Below the pieces are notes generated by a model that saw nothing but the letters and a program-made list of their open reading frames with translations, searched no databases and was not told where the DNA came from. Below, in pieces: positions 15,972-25,269 of a stretch of DNA of 64,000 nt. Position 1 is the first letter of the stretch; each line of letters begins with the position of its first letter. This stretch comes from Enterobacteriaceae bacterium (GTDB lineage: Bacteria; Pseudomonadota; Gammaproteobacteria; Enterobacterales; Enterobacteriaceae). Position numbers and translations under genes: made by a program. The stretch is from assembly GCA_902363335.1 (NCBI GenBank), contig CABIZV010000002.1, positions 186,001-250,000 on the forward strand, read 5' to 3'.

Positions 15972-17270
15972 ATGCAAGTTTCAGTTGAAACCACTCAGGG
16001 CCTTGGCCGCCGTGTAACGATTACTATCGCTGCTGACAGCATCGAGAACGCTGTAAAAAGCGAGCTGGTCAACGTCGCGAAAAAAGTACGCATTGACGGT
16101 TTCCGTAAAGGTAAAGTACCAATGAATGTTGTTGCTCAGCGTTATGGCGCTTCCGTGCGTCAGGACGTGCTGGGTGACCTGATGAGCCGCAACTTTGTTG
16201 ATGCGATCATCAAAGAGAAGATCAATCCAGCTGGCGCACCGAACTACGTTCCGGGCGAATACAAACTGGGTGAAGACTTCACTTACGCCGTTGAATTCGA
16301 AGTGTACCCAGAAGTTGAACTGAAAGGTCTGGACGCTATCGAAGTTGAAAAACCGGTTGTTGAAGTGACCGAAGCTGACGTTGACGGCATGCTGGACACT
16401 CTGCGTAAGCAGCAGGCAAACTGGAAAGACAAAGACGGCGCAGTTGACGCTGAAGACCGTGTTACCGTTGACTTCTCCGGCTCTGTAGACGGCGAAGAAT
16501 TCGAAGGCGGCAAAGCCACTGATTTCGTACTGGCAATGGGCCAGGGTCGTATGATCCCAGGCTTTGAAGACGGTATCAAAGGCCACAAAGCGGGCGAAGA
16601 ATTCACCATCGACGTGACCTTCCCAGAAGAATATCACGCTGAGAACCTGAAAGGTAAAGCGGCTAAGTTCGTTATCAACCTGAAGAAAGTTGAAGAGCGT
16701 GAACTGCCAGAGCTGACTGCTGATTTCATCAAACGTTTCGGCGTGGAAGATGGTTCAATTGAAGGCCTGCGTGCTGAAGTCCGTAAAAACATGGACCGCG
16801 AACTGAAAGCTGCGGTACGTAACCGCGTTAAAACTCAGGCAATCGAAGGTCTGGTACAGGCTAACGAAATCGACGTACCTGCTGCCCTGATTGACAGCGA
16901 AATCGACGTACTGCGCCGTCAGGCTGCACAGCGTTTCGGTGGCAACCAGCAGCAAGCGATGGAACTGCCTCGCGAACTGTTCGAAGAGCAGGCTAAACGC
17001 CGCGTTGTTGTCGGTCTGCTGCTGGGCGAAGTTATTCGCACCAACGAGCTGAAAGCTGACGAAGCACGCGTTGCTACCCTCATCGAAGAGATGGCTTCTG
17101 CTTACGAAGATCCGAAAGAAGTTATTGAATTCTACAGCAAAAACAAAGAGCTGATGGAAAATATGCGCAGCGTCGCTCTGGAAGAACAGGCTGTTGAAGC
17201 GGTTCTGGAAAAAGCGAAAGTGACTGAAAAAGCAACTTCCTTCAACGAACTGATGAACCAGCAGGCGTAA
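15972..17270 (+). CDS. tig: Trigger factor, ribosome-associated chaperone
   Basis: A 432-residue trigger factor that binds ribosomal protein L23 and shields nascent chains; the middle domain is an FKBP-type prolyl isomerase. The ribosome-docking loop GFRKGKVP is at residues 43-50, the isomerase domain lies around residues 150-245 (VTVDFSGSVDGEEFEGG), and the rest is the long helical substrate-binding body. Codon use is strongly biased, as for a highly expressed gene. A ribosome site GAGG precedes the ATG. Confidence 0.98.
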   Translation: MQVSVETTQGLGRRVTITIAADSIENAVKSELVNVAKKVRIDGFRKGKVPMNVVAQRYGASVRQDVLGDLMSRNFVDAIIKEKINPAGAPNYVPGEYKLGEDFTYAVEFEVYPEVELKGLDAIEVEKPVVEVTEADVDGMLDTLRKQQANWKDKDGAVDAEDRVTVDFSGSVDGEEFEGGKATDFVLAMGQGRMIPGFEDGIKGHKAGEEFTIDVTFPEEYHAENLKGKAAKFVINLKKVEERELPELTADFIKRFGVEDGSIEGLRAEVRKNMDRELKAAVRNRVKTQAIEGLVQANEIDVPAALIDSEIDVLRRQAAQRFGGNQQQAMELPRELFEEQAKRRVVVGLLLGEVIRTNELKADEARVATLIEEMASAYEDPKEVIEFYSKNKELMENMRSVALEEQAVEAVLEKAKVTEKATSFNELMNQQA

Positions 17271-17297
17271 TTTCGCTTTCCGGTTTATGGTTTCGTG

Positions 17298-17333
17298 AAA
17301 AACCCGTTGCCTTCTGGTGACGGGTTTTTTTTT
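17298..17333 (+). terminator. Terminator after tig
   Basis: AAACCCGTTGCC...TGACGGGTTT followed by a long T-run: a strong rho-independent terminator 30 bases after the stop. Confidence 0.9.
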
Positions 17334-17395
17334 ATTGCACTGATAGCCAACTAAAGCCGTTTTCAGTGTTAGCGTAACAACAAAATATTGTTATG

Positions 17396-17424
17396 CTTGA
17401 AATAGGGTAAGATCGTACCCATTA
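17396..17424 (+). promoter_or_regulatory. Sigma-32 heat-shock promoter of clpP
   Basis: CTTGAAA (17396-17402), a 15-base spacer and CCCATTA (17418-17424) fit the RpoH consensus, about 80 bases before the clpP start. In E. coli clpPX is a member of the heat-shock regulon. Confidence 0.75.
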
Positions 17425-17501
17425 CTGGGGAAACGAATCACTCGCCGCATCTCTATAATCAGAATGCTGTGGCTATATTATTTTTTATCCAGGAGACGGA
17501 A

Positions 17502-18125
17502 ATGTCATACAGTGGCGAACGAGATAACTTTGCACCCCACATGGCCCTGGTGCCGATGGTCATTGAACAGACCTCACGTGGCGAACGTTCTTTTGATATC
17601 TACTCCCGTCTGCTGAAAGAGCGCGTCATCTTTCTGACCGGTCAGGTGGAAGACCACATGGCAAACCTGATTGTGGCGCAAATGCTGTTTCTGGAAGCAG
17701 AAAATCCGGAAAAAGACATCTACTTGTACATCAACTCCCCTGGCGGCGTGATCACAGCAGGGATGTCAATTTATGACACCATGCAGTTTATCAAGCCGGA
17801 CGTCAGCACCATTTGTATGGGGCAAGCGGCGTCAATGGGCGCGTTCCTGCTGACGGCAGGCGCAAAAGGTAAGCGTTTCTGCTTACCAAATTCCCGCGTG
17901 ATGATTCACCAGCCTCTGGGCGGTTATCAGGGCCAGGCGACGGATATCGAAATCCACGCTCGTGAGATCCTGAAAGTGAAAGGGCGCATGAACGAGCTTA
18001 TGGCGCTCCATACTGGCAAATCTCTGGAGCAGATTGAAAGCGACACCGAACGTGATCGTTTCCTGTCTGCCTCTGAAGCGGTGGAGTATGGTTTGGTTGA
18101 TTCAATTTTGAGTCAGCGTAACTAA
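17502..18125 (+). CDS. clpP: ATP-dependent Clp protease proteolytic subunit
   Basis: A 207-residue serine protease forming the double heptameric ring that works with ClpX or ClpA. The catalytic triad is visible: Ser111 in GQAASMGAF, His136 in MIHQPLGG and Asp185 in the C-terminal part. The N-terminal MSYSGERDNFAPHM contains the self-cleaved propeptide. The start at 17502 has the GGAGACGG ribosome site and gives the E. coli length; the upstream extension in the same frame is not conserved. It precedes clpX by 134 bases. Confidence 0.98.
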   Translation: MSYSGERDNFAPHMALVPMVIEQTSRGERSFDIYSRLLKERVIFLTGQVEDHMANLIVAQMLFLEAENPEKDIYLYINSPGGVITAGMSIYDTMQFIKPDVSTICMGQAASMGAFLLTAGAKGKRFCLPNSRVMIHQPLGGYQGQATDIEIHAREILKVKGRMNELMALHTGKSLEQIESDTERDRFLSASEAVEYGLVDSILSQRN

Positions 18126-18259
18126 TGTCATGACGGCACGTGCTGCTGCAAGGTATATAATACTAAGGGCGGCACAACGCTTGCGTAGCAGCTTGCGCTT
18201 AAGAATGGCATTTGCGTCGTCATATGCGGCACAAAGAACTTAAAAAGAGGTTTTGACTC

Positions 18260-19534
18260 ATGACAGATAAACGCAAAGATGGCTCGGGCAAATTGTTGTA
18301 CTGCTCTTTTTGCGGCAAAAGCCAGCACGAAGTGCGTAAGCTCATCGCCGGCCCATCCGTGTATATCTGCGACGAATGTGTCGACTTATGTAACGACATC
18401 ATTCGCGAAGAGATTAAAGAGGTAGCGCCGCATCGCGAACGCAGCGCGCTGCCAACACCGCACGAAATTCGTCACCACCTTGATGACTACGTCATCGGTC
18501 AGGAACAGGCGAAAAAAGTGCTGGCTGTAGCGGTATATAACCACTACAAACGTCTGCGTAATGGCGATACCAGCAACGGCGTTGAGCTTGGCAAAAGTAA
18601 CATTCTGCTGATTGGCCCAACCGGTTCTGGTAAAACGCTGCTGGCGGAAACGCTGGCGCGCTTGCTGGACGTTCCGTTCACCATGGCGGATGCAACAACC
18701 CTGACCGAAGCCGGTTATGTGGGTGAAGACGTTGAAAACATTATTCAGAAACTGCTGCAGAAGTGCGATTACGACGTACAGAAAGCGCAGCGCGGTATTG
18801 TTTACATCGATGAAATCGACAAAATCTCGCGTAAATCTGACAACCCGTCGATTACTCGCGACGTGTCCGGTGAAGGCGTACAGCAGGCTCTGCTGAAGCT
18901 TATCGAAGGCACCGTGGCTGCCGTTCCTCCGCAGGGTGGACGCAAGCATCCGCAGCAGGAATTCCTGCAGGTTGATACCTCGAAGATCCTCTTTATCTGT
19001 GGCGGTGCATTTGCCGGTCTGGATAAAGTGATCGCTAACCGCGTTGAAACCGGTTCAGGTATTGGCTTTGGTGCAACGGTGAAATCGAAAAGCGATAAAG
19101 CCAGCGAAGGCCAGTTGCTGACCCAGGTTGAACCAGAAGATCTGATCAAATTTGGTCTGATCCCTGAGTTTATCGGTCGTCTGCCGGTTGTCGCTACGCT
19201 GACTGAGCTGAGCGAAGACGCGCTGATTCAGATCCTGAAAGAGCCGAAAAACGCCCTGACCAAGCAGTACCAGGCGCTGTTCAATCTTGAAGGCGTGGAT
19301 CTGGAATTCCGTGATGAAGCGCTGGACGCTATCGCTAAGAAAGCGATGAGTCGTAAAACCGGTGCGCGTGGTCTGCGTTCAATCGTAGAAGCGGCGCTGC
19401 TTGAGACCATGTACGATCTGCCTTCTATGGAAGACGTCGAAAAAGTGGTTATCGACGAATCGGTGATTGCGGGTCAGAGCGAGCCGCTGCTGATTTACGG
19501 TAAGCCGGAAGCACAGCAGGCATCTGGCGAATAA
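18260..19534 (+). CDS. clpX: ClpX AAA+ unfoldase
   Basis: The 424-residue unfoldase that recognises tagged or damaged substrates and feeds ClpP. The N-terminal zinc-binding domain has four cysteines at 15, 18, 37 and 40. The Walker A motif is GPTGSGKT (about residue 120), Walker B is IVYIDEID, and the ClpP-docking IGF tripeptide is in GSGIGFGATV. The clpP-clpX gap contains TATAAT at about 18158, so clpX may also have its own promoter as well as readthrough from clpP. Confidence 0.98.
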   Translation: MTDKRKDGSGKLLYCSFCGKSQHEVRKLIAGPSVYICDECVDLCNDIIREEIKEVAPHRERSALPTPHEIRHHLDDYVIGQEQAKKVLAVAVYNHYKRLRNGDTSNGVELGKSNILLIGPTGSGKTLLAETLARLLDVPFTMADATTLTEAGYVGEDVENIIQKLLQKCDYDVQKAQRGIVYIDEIDKISRKSDNPSITRDVSGEGVQQALLKLIEGTVAAVPPQGGRKHPQQEFLQVDTSKILFICGGAFAGLDKVIANRVETGSGIGFGATVKSKSDKASEGQLLTQVEPEDLIKFGLIPEFIGRLPVVATLTELSEDALIQILKEPKNALTKQYQALFNLEGVDLEFRDEALDAIAKKAMSRKTGARGLRSIVEAALLETMYDLPSMEDVEKVVIDESVIAGQSEPLLIYGKPEAQQASGE

Positions 19535-19561
19535 TTCACCAGTTCATACAATCAGTTAATG

Positions 19562-19595
19562 AAAAAGGGGGGATTTTATCTCCCCTTTTATTTTT
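19562..19595 (+). terminator. Terminator after clpX
   Basis: AAAAAGGGGGGA...TCTCCCCTTTTATTTTT: a hairpin with a T-rich tail 28 bases after clpX, separating it from lon. Confidence 0.85.
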
Positions 19596-19607
19596 CCTGA
19601 TTCATAG

Positions 19608-19637
19608 CGTTGAATGTGTGGAATACATCCCCATATA
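19608..19637 (+). promoter_or_regulatory. Sigma-32 heat-shock promoter of lon
   Basis: CGTTGAAT (19608-19615), a 13-base spacer and CCCCATATA (19629-19637), about 80 bases before the lon start. Very close to the E. coli lon heat-shock promoter; lon is RpoH-controlled there. Confidence 0.85.
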
Positions 19638-19717
19638 CTGGTTACATGTTAATGGTTGTGTGAAGCACAGTCACACGGCCAGCTTACCTGGCGGACACTA
19701 AACTAAGAGAGAGCTCT

Positions 19718-22072
19718 ATGAATCCTGAGCGTTCTGAACGCATTGAAATCCCCGTATTGCCGCTGCGCGATGTGGTGGTTTATCCGCACATGGTCATTCC
19801 CTTATTTGTAGGGCGGGAAAAATCTATCCGTTGTCTGGAAGCGGCCATGGATCATGATAAAAAAATCATGCTGGTCGCGCAGAAAGATGCTTCAACGGAT
19901 GAGCCGGGTGTAAACGATCTTTTCACCGTCGGGACCGTGGCCTCTATTTTACAAATGCTGAAGCTCCCGGACGGTACGGTCAAAGTACTGGTCGAAGGGT
20001 TGCAGCGTGCGCGCATCTCCACGCTTTCCGATAACGGTGAGCACTTCTCTGCGAAAGCTGAGTACCTGGAGTCGCCAGCGATTGAAGAGCGCGAGCAGGA
20101 AGTGCTGGTGCGTACTGCAATCGGTCAGTTTGAGGGTTACATCAAACTGAACAAGAAAATCCCACCAGAAGTGCTGACGTCGCTTAACAGCATTGACGAC
20201 CCTGCACGCCTGGCGGACACCATCGCCGCGCACATGCCGCTGAAGCTGGCAGATAAACAGTCCGTTCTCGAGATGTCTGACATCAACGAGCGCCTGGAAT
20301 ATCTGATGGCGATGATGGAATCGGAAATCGATCTGCTGCAGGTTGAGAAACGCATTCGCAACCGCGTTAAAAAGCAGATGGAAAAATCCCAGCGTGAGTA
20401 CTATCTGAACGAGCAAATGAAGGCGATTCAGAAAGAACTTGGCGAAATGGATGAAGTCCCGGACGAGAACGAAGCGCTGAAGCGCAAGATCGACGCCGCG
20501 AAAATGCCGAAAGAAGCGAAAGAGAAAACCGAAGCTGAACTGCAGAAGCTGAAAATGATGTCACCGATGTCAGCGGAAGCGACCGTGGTTCGTGGTTATA
20601 TCGACTGGATGGTGCAGGTGCCGTGGAACACGCGCAGCAAGGTTAAAAAAGACCTTCGTCAGGCGCAGGAAATTCTCGATACCGACCACTACGGCCTTGA
20701 GCGCGTCAAAGACCGCATTCTTGAGTACCTCGCGGTACAAAGCCGTGTAAACAAGCTTAAAGGGCCAATTCTGTGCCTGGTAGGGCCTCCTGGTGTAGGT
20801 AAAACCTCTCTGGGTCAGTCCATTGCGCAGGCCACGGGACGTAAATACGTCCGTATGGCGCTGGGCGGCGTGCGTGATGAAGCGGAAATTCGCGGTCACC
20901 GTCGTACCTACATCGGCTCGATGCCGGGTAAACTTATCCAGAAAATGGCGAAAGTGGGCGTTAAAAACCCGCTGTTCCTGCTCGATGAGATCGACAAAAT
21001 GTCTTCGGACATGCGTGGCGATCCGGCCTCTGCTCTGCTGGAGGTTCTTGATCCAGAACAGAACGTGGCGTTTAGCGATCACTACCTGGAAGTGGATTAC
21101 GATCTCAGTGACGTGATGTTTGTGGCAACGTCAAACTCCATGAACATTCCGGCACCATTGCTGGATCGTATGGAAGTGATTCGTCTGTCCGGCTACACCG
21201 AAGACGAGAAGCTGAACATTGCCAAACGTCACCTGCTGCCGAAGCAGATTGAACGCAATGCGCTGAAAAAAGGCGAACTGACGGTAGACGATAGCGCCAT
21301 TGTTGGCATTATCCGTTACTACACTCGCGAAGCGGGCGTGCGTAGCCTGGAACGTGAAATCTCGAAACTGTGCCGTAAAGCGGTGAAACAGCTGCTGCTG
21401 GATAAAACGCTTAAACACATCGAGATTAACGGCGATAACCTGCATGACTACCTTGGTATTCAGCGTTTCGACTACGGTCGTGCGGACGAAGAAAACCGTG
21501 TGGGTCAGGTTACAGGTCTTGCGTGGACGGAAGTGGGCGGCGATCTGCTGACCATCGAAACCGCCTGTGTACCGGGTAAAGGCAAGCTAACCTACACCGG
21601 TTCTCTGGGTGAAGTGATGCAGGAGTCCATTCAGGCTGCGTTGACCGTGGTACGTGCGCGTGCGGAAAAACTGGGTATTAACCCTGATTTCTACGAAAAA
21701 CGCGACATTCACGTTCACGTACCGGAAGGGGCAACGCCGAAAGATGGCCCAAGCGCCGGTATCGCGATGTGTACCGCTCTGGTTTCCTGTCTGACCGGTA
21801 ACCCGGTGCGCGCAGACGTGGCAATGACGGGTGAAATTACCCTGCGTGGCCTGGTGCTGCCAATCGGTGGTCTGAAGGAAAAACTGCTCGCAGCACACCG
21901 TGGCGGCATTAAGACAGTTCTGATTCCTGATGAGAACAAACGCGATCTGGAAGAGATTCCTGACAACGTTCTCGCCGATCTTGAGATTCATCCTGTGAAG
22001 CGTATTGAGGAAGTTCTGGCTCTGGCGCTGCAAAATGAACCAAGCGGAATGCAGGTTGTAAGCGCAAAATAG
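19718..22072 (+). CDS. lon: Lon ATP-dependent protease
   Basis: A 784-residue cytoplasmic AAA+ protease that degrades misfolded and short-lived regulatory proteins. Domain order: N-terminal substrate domain (residues 1-300), AAA+ ATPase with Walker A GPPGVGKTS, and a C-terminal serine-lysine protease domain with the catalytic serine in GPSAGIAM and the lysine in GGLKEKLLAAHRGG. Length matches E. coli. AAGAGAGAG before the ATG serves as ribosome site. It has its own heat-shock promoter and is followed by a strong terminator. Confidence 0.98.
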   Translation: MNPERSERIEIPVLPLRDVVVYPHMVIPLFVGREKSIRCLEAAMDHDKKIMLVAQKDASTDEPGVNDLFTVGTVASILQMLKLPDGTVKVLVEGLQRARISTLSDNGEHFSAKAEYLESPAIEEREQEVLVRTAIGQFEGYIKLNKKIPPEVLTSLNSIDDPARLADTIAAHMPLKLADKQSVLEMSDINERLEYLMAMMESEIDLLQVEKRIRNRVKKQMEKSQREYYLNEQMKAIQKELGEMDEVPDENEALKRKIDAAKMPKEAKEKTEAELQKLKMMSPMSAEATVVRGYIDWMVQVPWNTRSKVKKDLRQAQEILDTDHYGLERVKDRILEYLAVQSRVNKLKGPILCLVGPPGVGKTSLGQSIAQATGRKYVRMALGGVRDEAEIRGHRRTYIGSMPGKLIQKMAKVGVKNPLFLLDEIDKMSSDMRGDPASALLEVLDPEQNVAFSDHYLEVDYDLSDVMFVATSNSMNIPAPLLDRMEVIRLSGYTEDEKLNIAKRHLLPKQIERNALKKGELTVDDSAIVGIIRYYTREAGVRSLEREISKLCRKAVKQLLLDKTLKHIEINGDNLHDYLGIQRFDYGRADEENRVGQVTGLAWTEVGGDLLTIETACVPGKGKLTYTGSLGEVMQESIQAALTVVRARAEKLGINPDFYEKRDIHVHVPEGATPKDGPSAGIAMCTALVSCLTGNPVRADVAMTGEITLRGLVLPIGGLKEKLLAAHRGGIKTVLIPDENKRDLEEIPDNVLADLEIHPVKRIEEVLALALQNEPSGMQVVSAK

Positions 22073-22104
22073 TGACCTCGCGCAAAGAGCGATAATAAAT
22101 ATGA

Positions 22105-22141
22105 GGCTGGCAAGCATAAACTCACTTGCCAGCCTTTTTTT
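22105..22141 (+). terminator. Terminator after lon
   Basis: GGCTGGCAAG and CTTGCCAGCC pair perfectly over 10 bp and are followed by seven or more T: a very strong intrinsic terminator. Confidence 0.92.
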
Positions 22142-22281
22142 GTCTCGCTAATTTAGACGGCTGGCAGGTGTGTCGTCGACAACGGGTGTTGTAAGGGCAT
22201 GGTAGTCCTGATATAACTGCTCCGCGATTGTGCCGCGAAGGATTCCGGTGCGATATAAATAATAAAGAGAGGAAGAGAACA

Positions 22282-22554
22282 GTGAACAAATCTCAACTGA
22301 TTGACAAAATTGCTGCTGGCGCGGATATCTCCAAAGCTGCAGCTGGACGTGCGTTAGATGCTTTAATTGCTTCTGTTACTGAATCTCTGCAAGCTGGGGA
22401 TGACGTTGCACTGGTAGGTTTCGGTACCTTTGCTGTCAAAGAGCGTGCTGCCCGTACTGGCCGCAACCCTCAGACCGGTAAAGAGATCACTATCGCTGCG
22501 GCGAAAGTACCATCATTCCGTGCAGGTAAAGCACTGAAAGACGCGGTAAACTGA
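22282..22554 (+). CDS. hupB: DNA-binding protein HU-beta
   Basis: A 90-residue nucleoid protein, one of the two HU chains, bending DNA non-specifically. The start is GTG, as in E. coli: GAGGAAGAGAACA precedes it and the frame reads VNKSQLIDKIAAGA with valine decoded as methionine. The DNA-binding arm GRNPQTGKEITI and PSFRAGKALKDAVN are intact. The upstream open extension (from 22228) is not conserved. The 140-bp gap after lon should hold hupB promoters. Confidence 0.97.
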   Translation: MNKSQLIDKIAAGADISKAAAGRALDALIASVTESLQAGDDVALVGFGTFAVKERAARTGRNPQTGKEITIAAAKVPSFRAGKALKDAVN

Positions 22555-22589
22555 TCCCTTTCCCGTAACGGGAATGTGGCAAAGTATAA

Positions 22590-22617
22590 GGGCGCATCGA
22601 CTGATGTGCCTTTTTTT
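22590..22617 (+). terminator. Terminator after hupB
   Basis: GGCGCATCGACTGATGTGCC followed by seven T. The stem is imperfect but the layout is typical. Confidence 0.75.
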
Positions 22618-22766
22618 ATGCCTGAATGCGGCGTTTTAGGCGTTTATGTACGGTGTGTGCTGACAACCACCCCGGTTTCTTGTCACAATACGGCCTCACG
22701 CGCAGCGGCCATCACGTGCTATGCTGCTCGAGGTATTTGTCACCTACAGCGGAGTGTTGTTACACC

Positions 22767-24638
22767 ATGATGGACAATTTACGCACGGCAGCCAATAGCG
22801 TCGTGATCAAAGTCATTTTCGGTCTCATTATCGTGTCGTTCATTTTGACCGGCGTGAGTGGGTATCTGATCGGCGGTAACAATAATTACGCCGCAAAAGT
22901 TAACGACCAGGAAATTGGCCGTGGCCAGTTTGAAAATGCCGTTGCTAGCGAGCGTAACCGCATGCAGCAGCAGCTTGGCGACCAGTACTCAGAACTGGCG
23001 GCTAACGAGAATTACATCAAATCTATGCGCCAGCAGGTGTTGAATCGTCTGATCGATGAAGCGCTGCTGGATCAGTATGCGAAGCACTTAGGTCTTGGCA
23101 TCAGCGATGAACAAGTGCGTAAAGCGATCCTCGCGACTCCAGCGTTCCAGAGCGAAGGCAAATTTGATAACACCCGCTACAATGCGTTGGTGAATCAAAT
23201 GGGCATGACCGCTGATCAGTACGCTCAGGCGTTACGTAACCAGTTAACCACTCAGCAGCTGGTAAACGCTGTAGCTGGCACCGACTTCATGTTGCCGGGC
23301 GAAACTGAACAGCTGGCAGCGCTGGTGGCTCAACAGCGTCTGGTGCGTGAAGCGACCATCGATGTTAATGCGCTGGCGGCAAAACAGCAGGTGAGTGACG
23401 CGGAAGTCGCGAGTTACTACGAACAGAATAAAGGCCAGTTCGTGGCGCCGGAGCAGTTCCGTATCAGCTACATCAAACTGGATGCGGCGTCGATGAAGCA
23501 CGATGTCACTGATGACGAAATTCAGACTTATTACGATGAACATAAAGATCAGTTCACTCAGCCGCAGCGTAACCGCTACAGTGTGATTCAGACGAAAACT
23601 GAAGCCGATGCGAAAGCCGTCCTCGACGCGCTGAACAAAGGCGGTGATTTTGCCGTACTGGCAAAAGAAAAATCATCAGACATTATCTCTGCACGTAACG
23701 GCGGCGACATGGGGTGGCTTGAAGAGTCCACTACGCCTGACGAGCTGAAAAATGCCGGTCTGAAAGAAAAAGGCCAGCTGTCTGGCGTGATTAAATCCTC
23801 CGTGGGTTACCTGGTGGTGCGTCTGGACGATGTTCAGCCTTCACAGTTGAAACCGCTGGCGGACGTGCGTAACGATATCGCCAACAAAGTGAAGCAAGAG
23901 AAGTCTCTTGATGCGTATTATGCGCTGCAGCAGAAGGTGAGTGACGCGGCTAGCAACGATAACAGCTCTCTGGAAGGTGCCGAGCAGGCCGCAGGTGTGA
24001 AAGCCGTTGAGACGGGCTGGTTCGATCGCAGCTCTCTGCCGGCAGAATTGAATTTCAAACCAGTCTCAGACGCTATCTTTAACGGCGGCCTGGTGGGCGA
24101 AAACGGTATGCCGGGCAGCAACTCCGACATCATCACCGTTGACGGTGACCGTGCCTTTATCCTGCGCGTGAGCGAACATAAAGCCGAAACGGTGAAACCG
24201 CTGGCGGATGTGAAAGCACAGGTGACGGATATCGTTAAGCACAACAAAGCGATGCAGCAGGCCAAACTGGATGCTGAGAAGCTGCTGGTAGCGCTGAAAG
24301 ACGGTAAAGGCGACGACGCCATGAAAGCGGCTGGTCTGAGCTTTAGCGCTAGCAAAACCCTGAGCCGCGCAGGCCAGGATCCGCTGAGCCAGGCTGCTTT
24401 CGCACTGCCACTGCCGCAGAAAGATAAGCCAAGCTATGGTATCGGCAACGATATGCAGGGTAACGTGGTTCTGCTGGCCCTGGATGAAGTGAAAGCCGGC
24501 GAAATGCCAGAAGCGCAGAAGAAAGCGATGGTGCAGGGGATTACCCAGAATAACGCCCAGGTTGCTTTCGAAGCGCTGATGAACAACCTGCGTAAATCCG
24601 CAAAAATTAAGTTCGGCGACATCATCGAACAGCAGTAA
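22767..24638 (+). CDS. ppiD: Periplasmic folding chaperone PpiD
   Basis: A 623-residue inner-membrane-anchored chaperone of the SurA/parvulin family, working at the SecYEG exit. A single N-terminal membrane span (about residues 16-36, FGLIIVSFILTGVSGYLIGG) is followed by a SurA-N-like helical domain, a parvulin domain around residues 225-355 (NRYSVIQTK, GGDMGWLEE) and a C-terminal domain. The parvulin catalytic residues are known to be degenerate in PpiD. The start at 22767 matches E. coli; 47 extra codons upstream in frame are not conserved. Confidence 0.96.
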   Translation: MMDNLRTAANSVVIKVIFGLIIVSFILTGVSGYLIGGNNNYAAKVNDQEIGRGQFENAVASERNRMQQQLGDQYSELAANENYIKSMRQQVLNRLIDEALLDQYAKHLGLGISDEQVRKAILATPAFQSEGKFDNTRYNALVNQMGMTADQYAQALRNQLTTQQLVNAVAGTDFMLPGETEQLAALVAQQRLVREATIDVNALAAKQQVSDAEVASYYEQNKGQFVAPEQFRISYIKLDAASMKHDVTDDEIQTYYDEHKDQFTQPQRNRYSVIQTKTEADAKAVLDALNKGGDFAVLAKEKSSDIISARNGGDMGWLEESTTPDELKNAGLKEKGQLSGVIKSSVGYLVVRLDDVQPSQLKPLADVRNDIANKVKQEKSLDAYYALQQKVSDAASNDNSSLEGAEQAAGVKAVETGWFDRSSLPAELNFKPVSDAIFNGGLVGENGMPGSNSDIITVDGDRAFILRVSEHKAETVKPLADVKAQVTDIVKHNKAMQQAKLDAEKLLVALKDGKGDDAMKAAGLSFSASKTLSRAGQDPLSQAAFALPLPQKDKPSYGIGNDMQGNVVLLALDEVKAGEMPEAQKKAMVQGITQNNAQVAFEALMNNLRKSAKIKFGDIIEQQ

Positions 24639-24684
24639 TAATCGGAACACGCCTCGCAAAAATTTGTAAGGCGTTGTACACCAC

Positions 24685-24708
24685 AAAGGCCGCTTTCGCG
24701 GCCTTTTC
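24685..24708 (+). terminator. Terminator after ppiD
   Basis: AAAGGCCGC TTTC GCGGCCTTTT: a short perfect hairpin with a T tail 46 bases after the stop. Confidence 0.85.
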
Positions 24709-24788
24709 CACATTTAAAATCTGCCTTTTGAACGGTATCACCACAGCCGTTATGGTTTCCTTGCTATCAACTAACAAGGAAAATCAAA

Positions 24789-25166
24789 ATGAAATGTGGA
24801 ATCAAAATGTGTGTTATGGCGGCTGTACTGGCATGTGCCGGAATGAGTGTCAGTGTTCATGCCGCGCAGTCCTCTTCTGCAAAAGCGCAGGCCGTCCAGA
24901 CCAAAGCCAGCGAAGCGTCGGGGGAACAGGCAAAGGCTTCTGCCAGTGTGAAAACTGCTGACGATGAAGGTACCCGAGTGAGCATCAACACGGCGTCGGC
25001 GGAGGCACTCGCCCAGGCGATGAACGGCGTTGGGCTTAAGAAGGCGCAGGCTATCGTCAGCTATCGTGAAGAGTACGGCCCGTTTAAAACGCTGGACGAT
25101 CTCAAGCAGGTGCCGGGGATGGGCAACTCATTGGTTGAACGAAATCTGGCACACCTCACGCTTTAA
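24789..25166 (+). CDS. ybaV: ComEA-family helix-hairpin-helix protein YbaV
   Basis: A 125-residue exported protein. Residues 1-25 form a signal peptide ending VSVHA-A, followed by a low-complexity alanine/serine/lysine linker (26-60) and a ComEA-type double helix-hairpin-helix (INTASAEALAQAMNGVGLKK, then FKTLDDLKQVPGMGNSLVER). In naturally competent bacteria ComEA binds incoming DNA in the periplasm; the role in enterics is unclear. ACAAGGAAAATCAAA precedes the ATG. Confidence 0.9.
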   Translation: MKCGIKMCVMAAVLACAGMSVSVHAAQSSSAKAQAVQTKASEASGEQAKASASVKTADDEGTRVSINTASAEALAQAMNGVGLKKAQAIVSYREEYGPFKTLDDLKQVPGMGNSLVERNLAHLTL

Positions 25167-25210
25167 TTTATCCGTCATGTTTGCACTCGTCTGAAAGTTT
25201 GCCAGACTAA

Positions 25211-25239
25211 AGAGGTCATACCAGTGGTGTGACCTCTGA
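25211..25239. promoter_or_regulatory. Near-perfect 27-bp palindrome with FadR-like core, upstream of fadM
   Basis: AGAGGTCA (25211-25218) is mirrored by TGACCTCT (25230-25237), and ACCA/TGGT pair between them. The right half, AGTGGTGTGACCTCTGA, resembles FadR boxes (TGGT-NN-GACC core). fadM is FadR-repressed in E. coli, so this is probably its operator; it could also fold as an RNA hairpin after ybaV. Confidence 0.55.
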
Positions 25240-25269
25240 CTCTATTTAAAATAATAAGGCTATGGCGCT

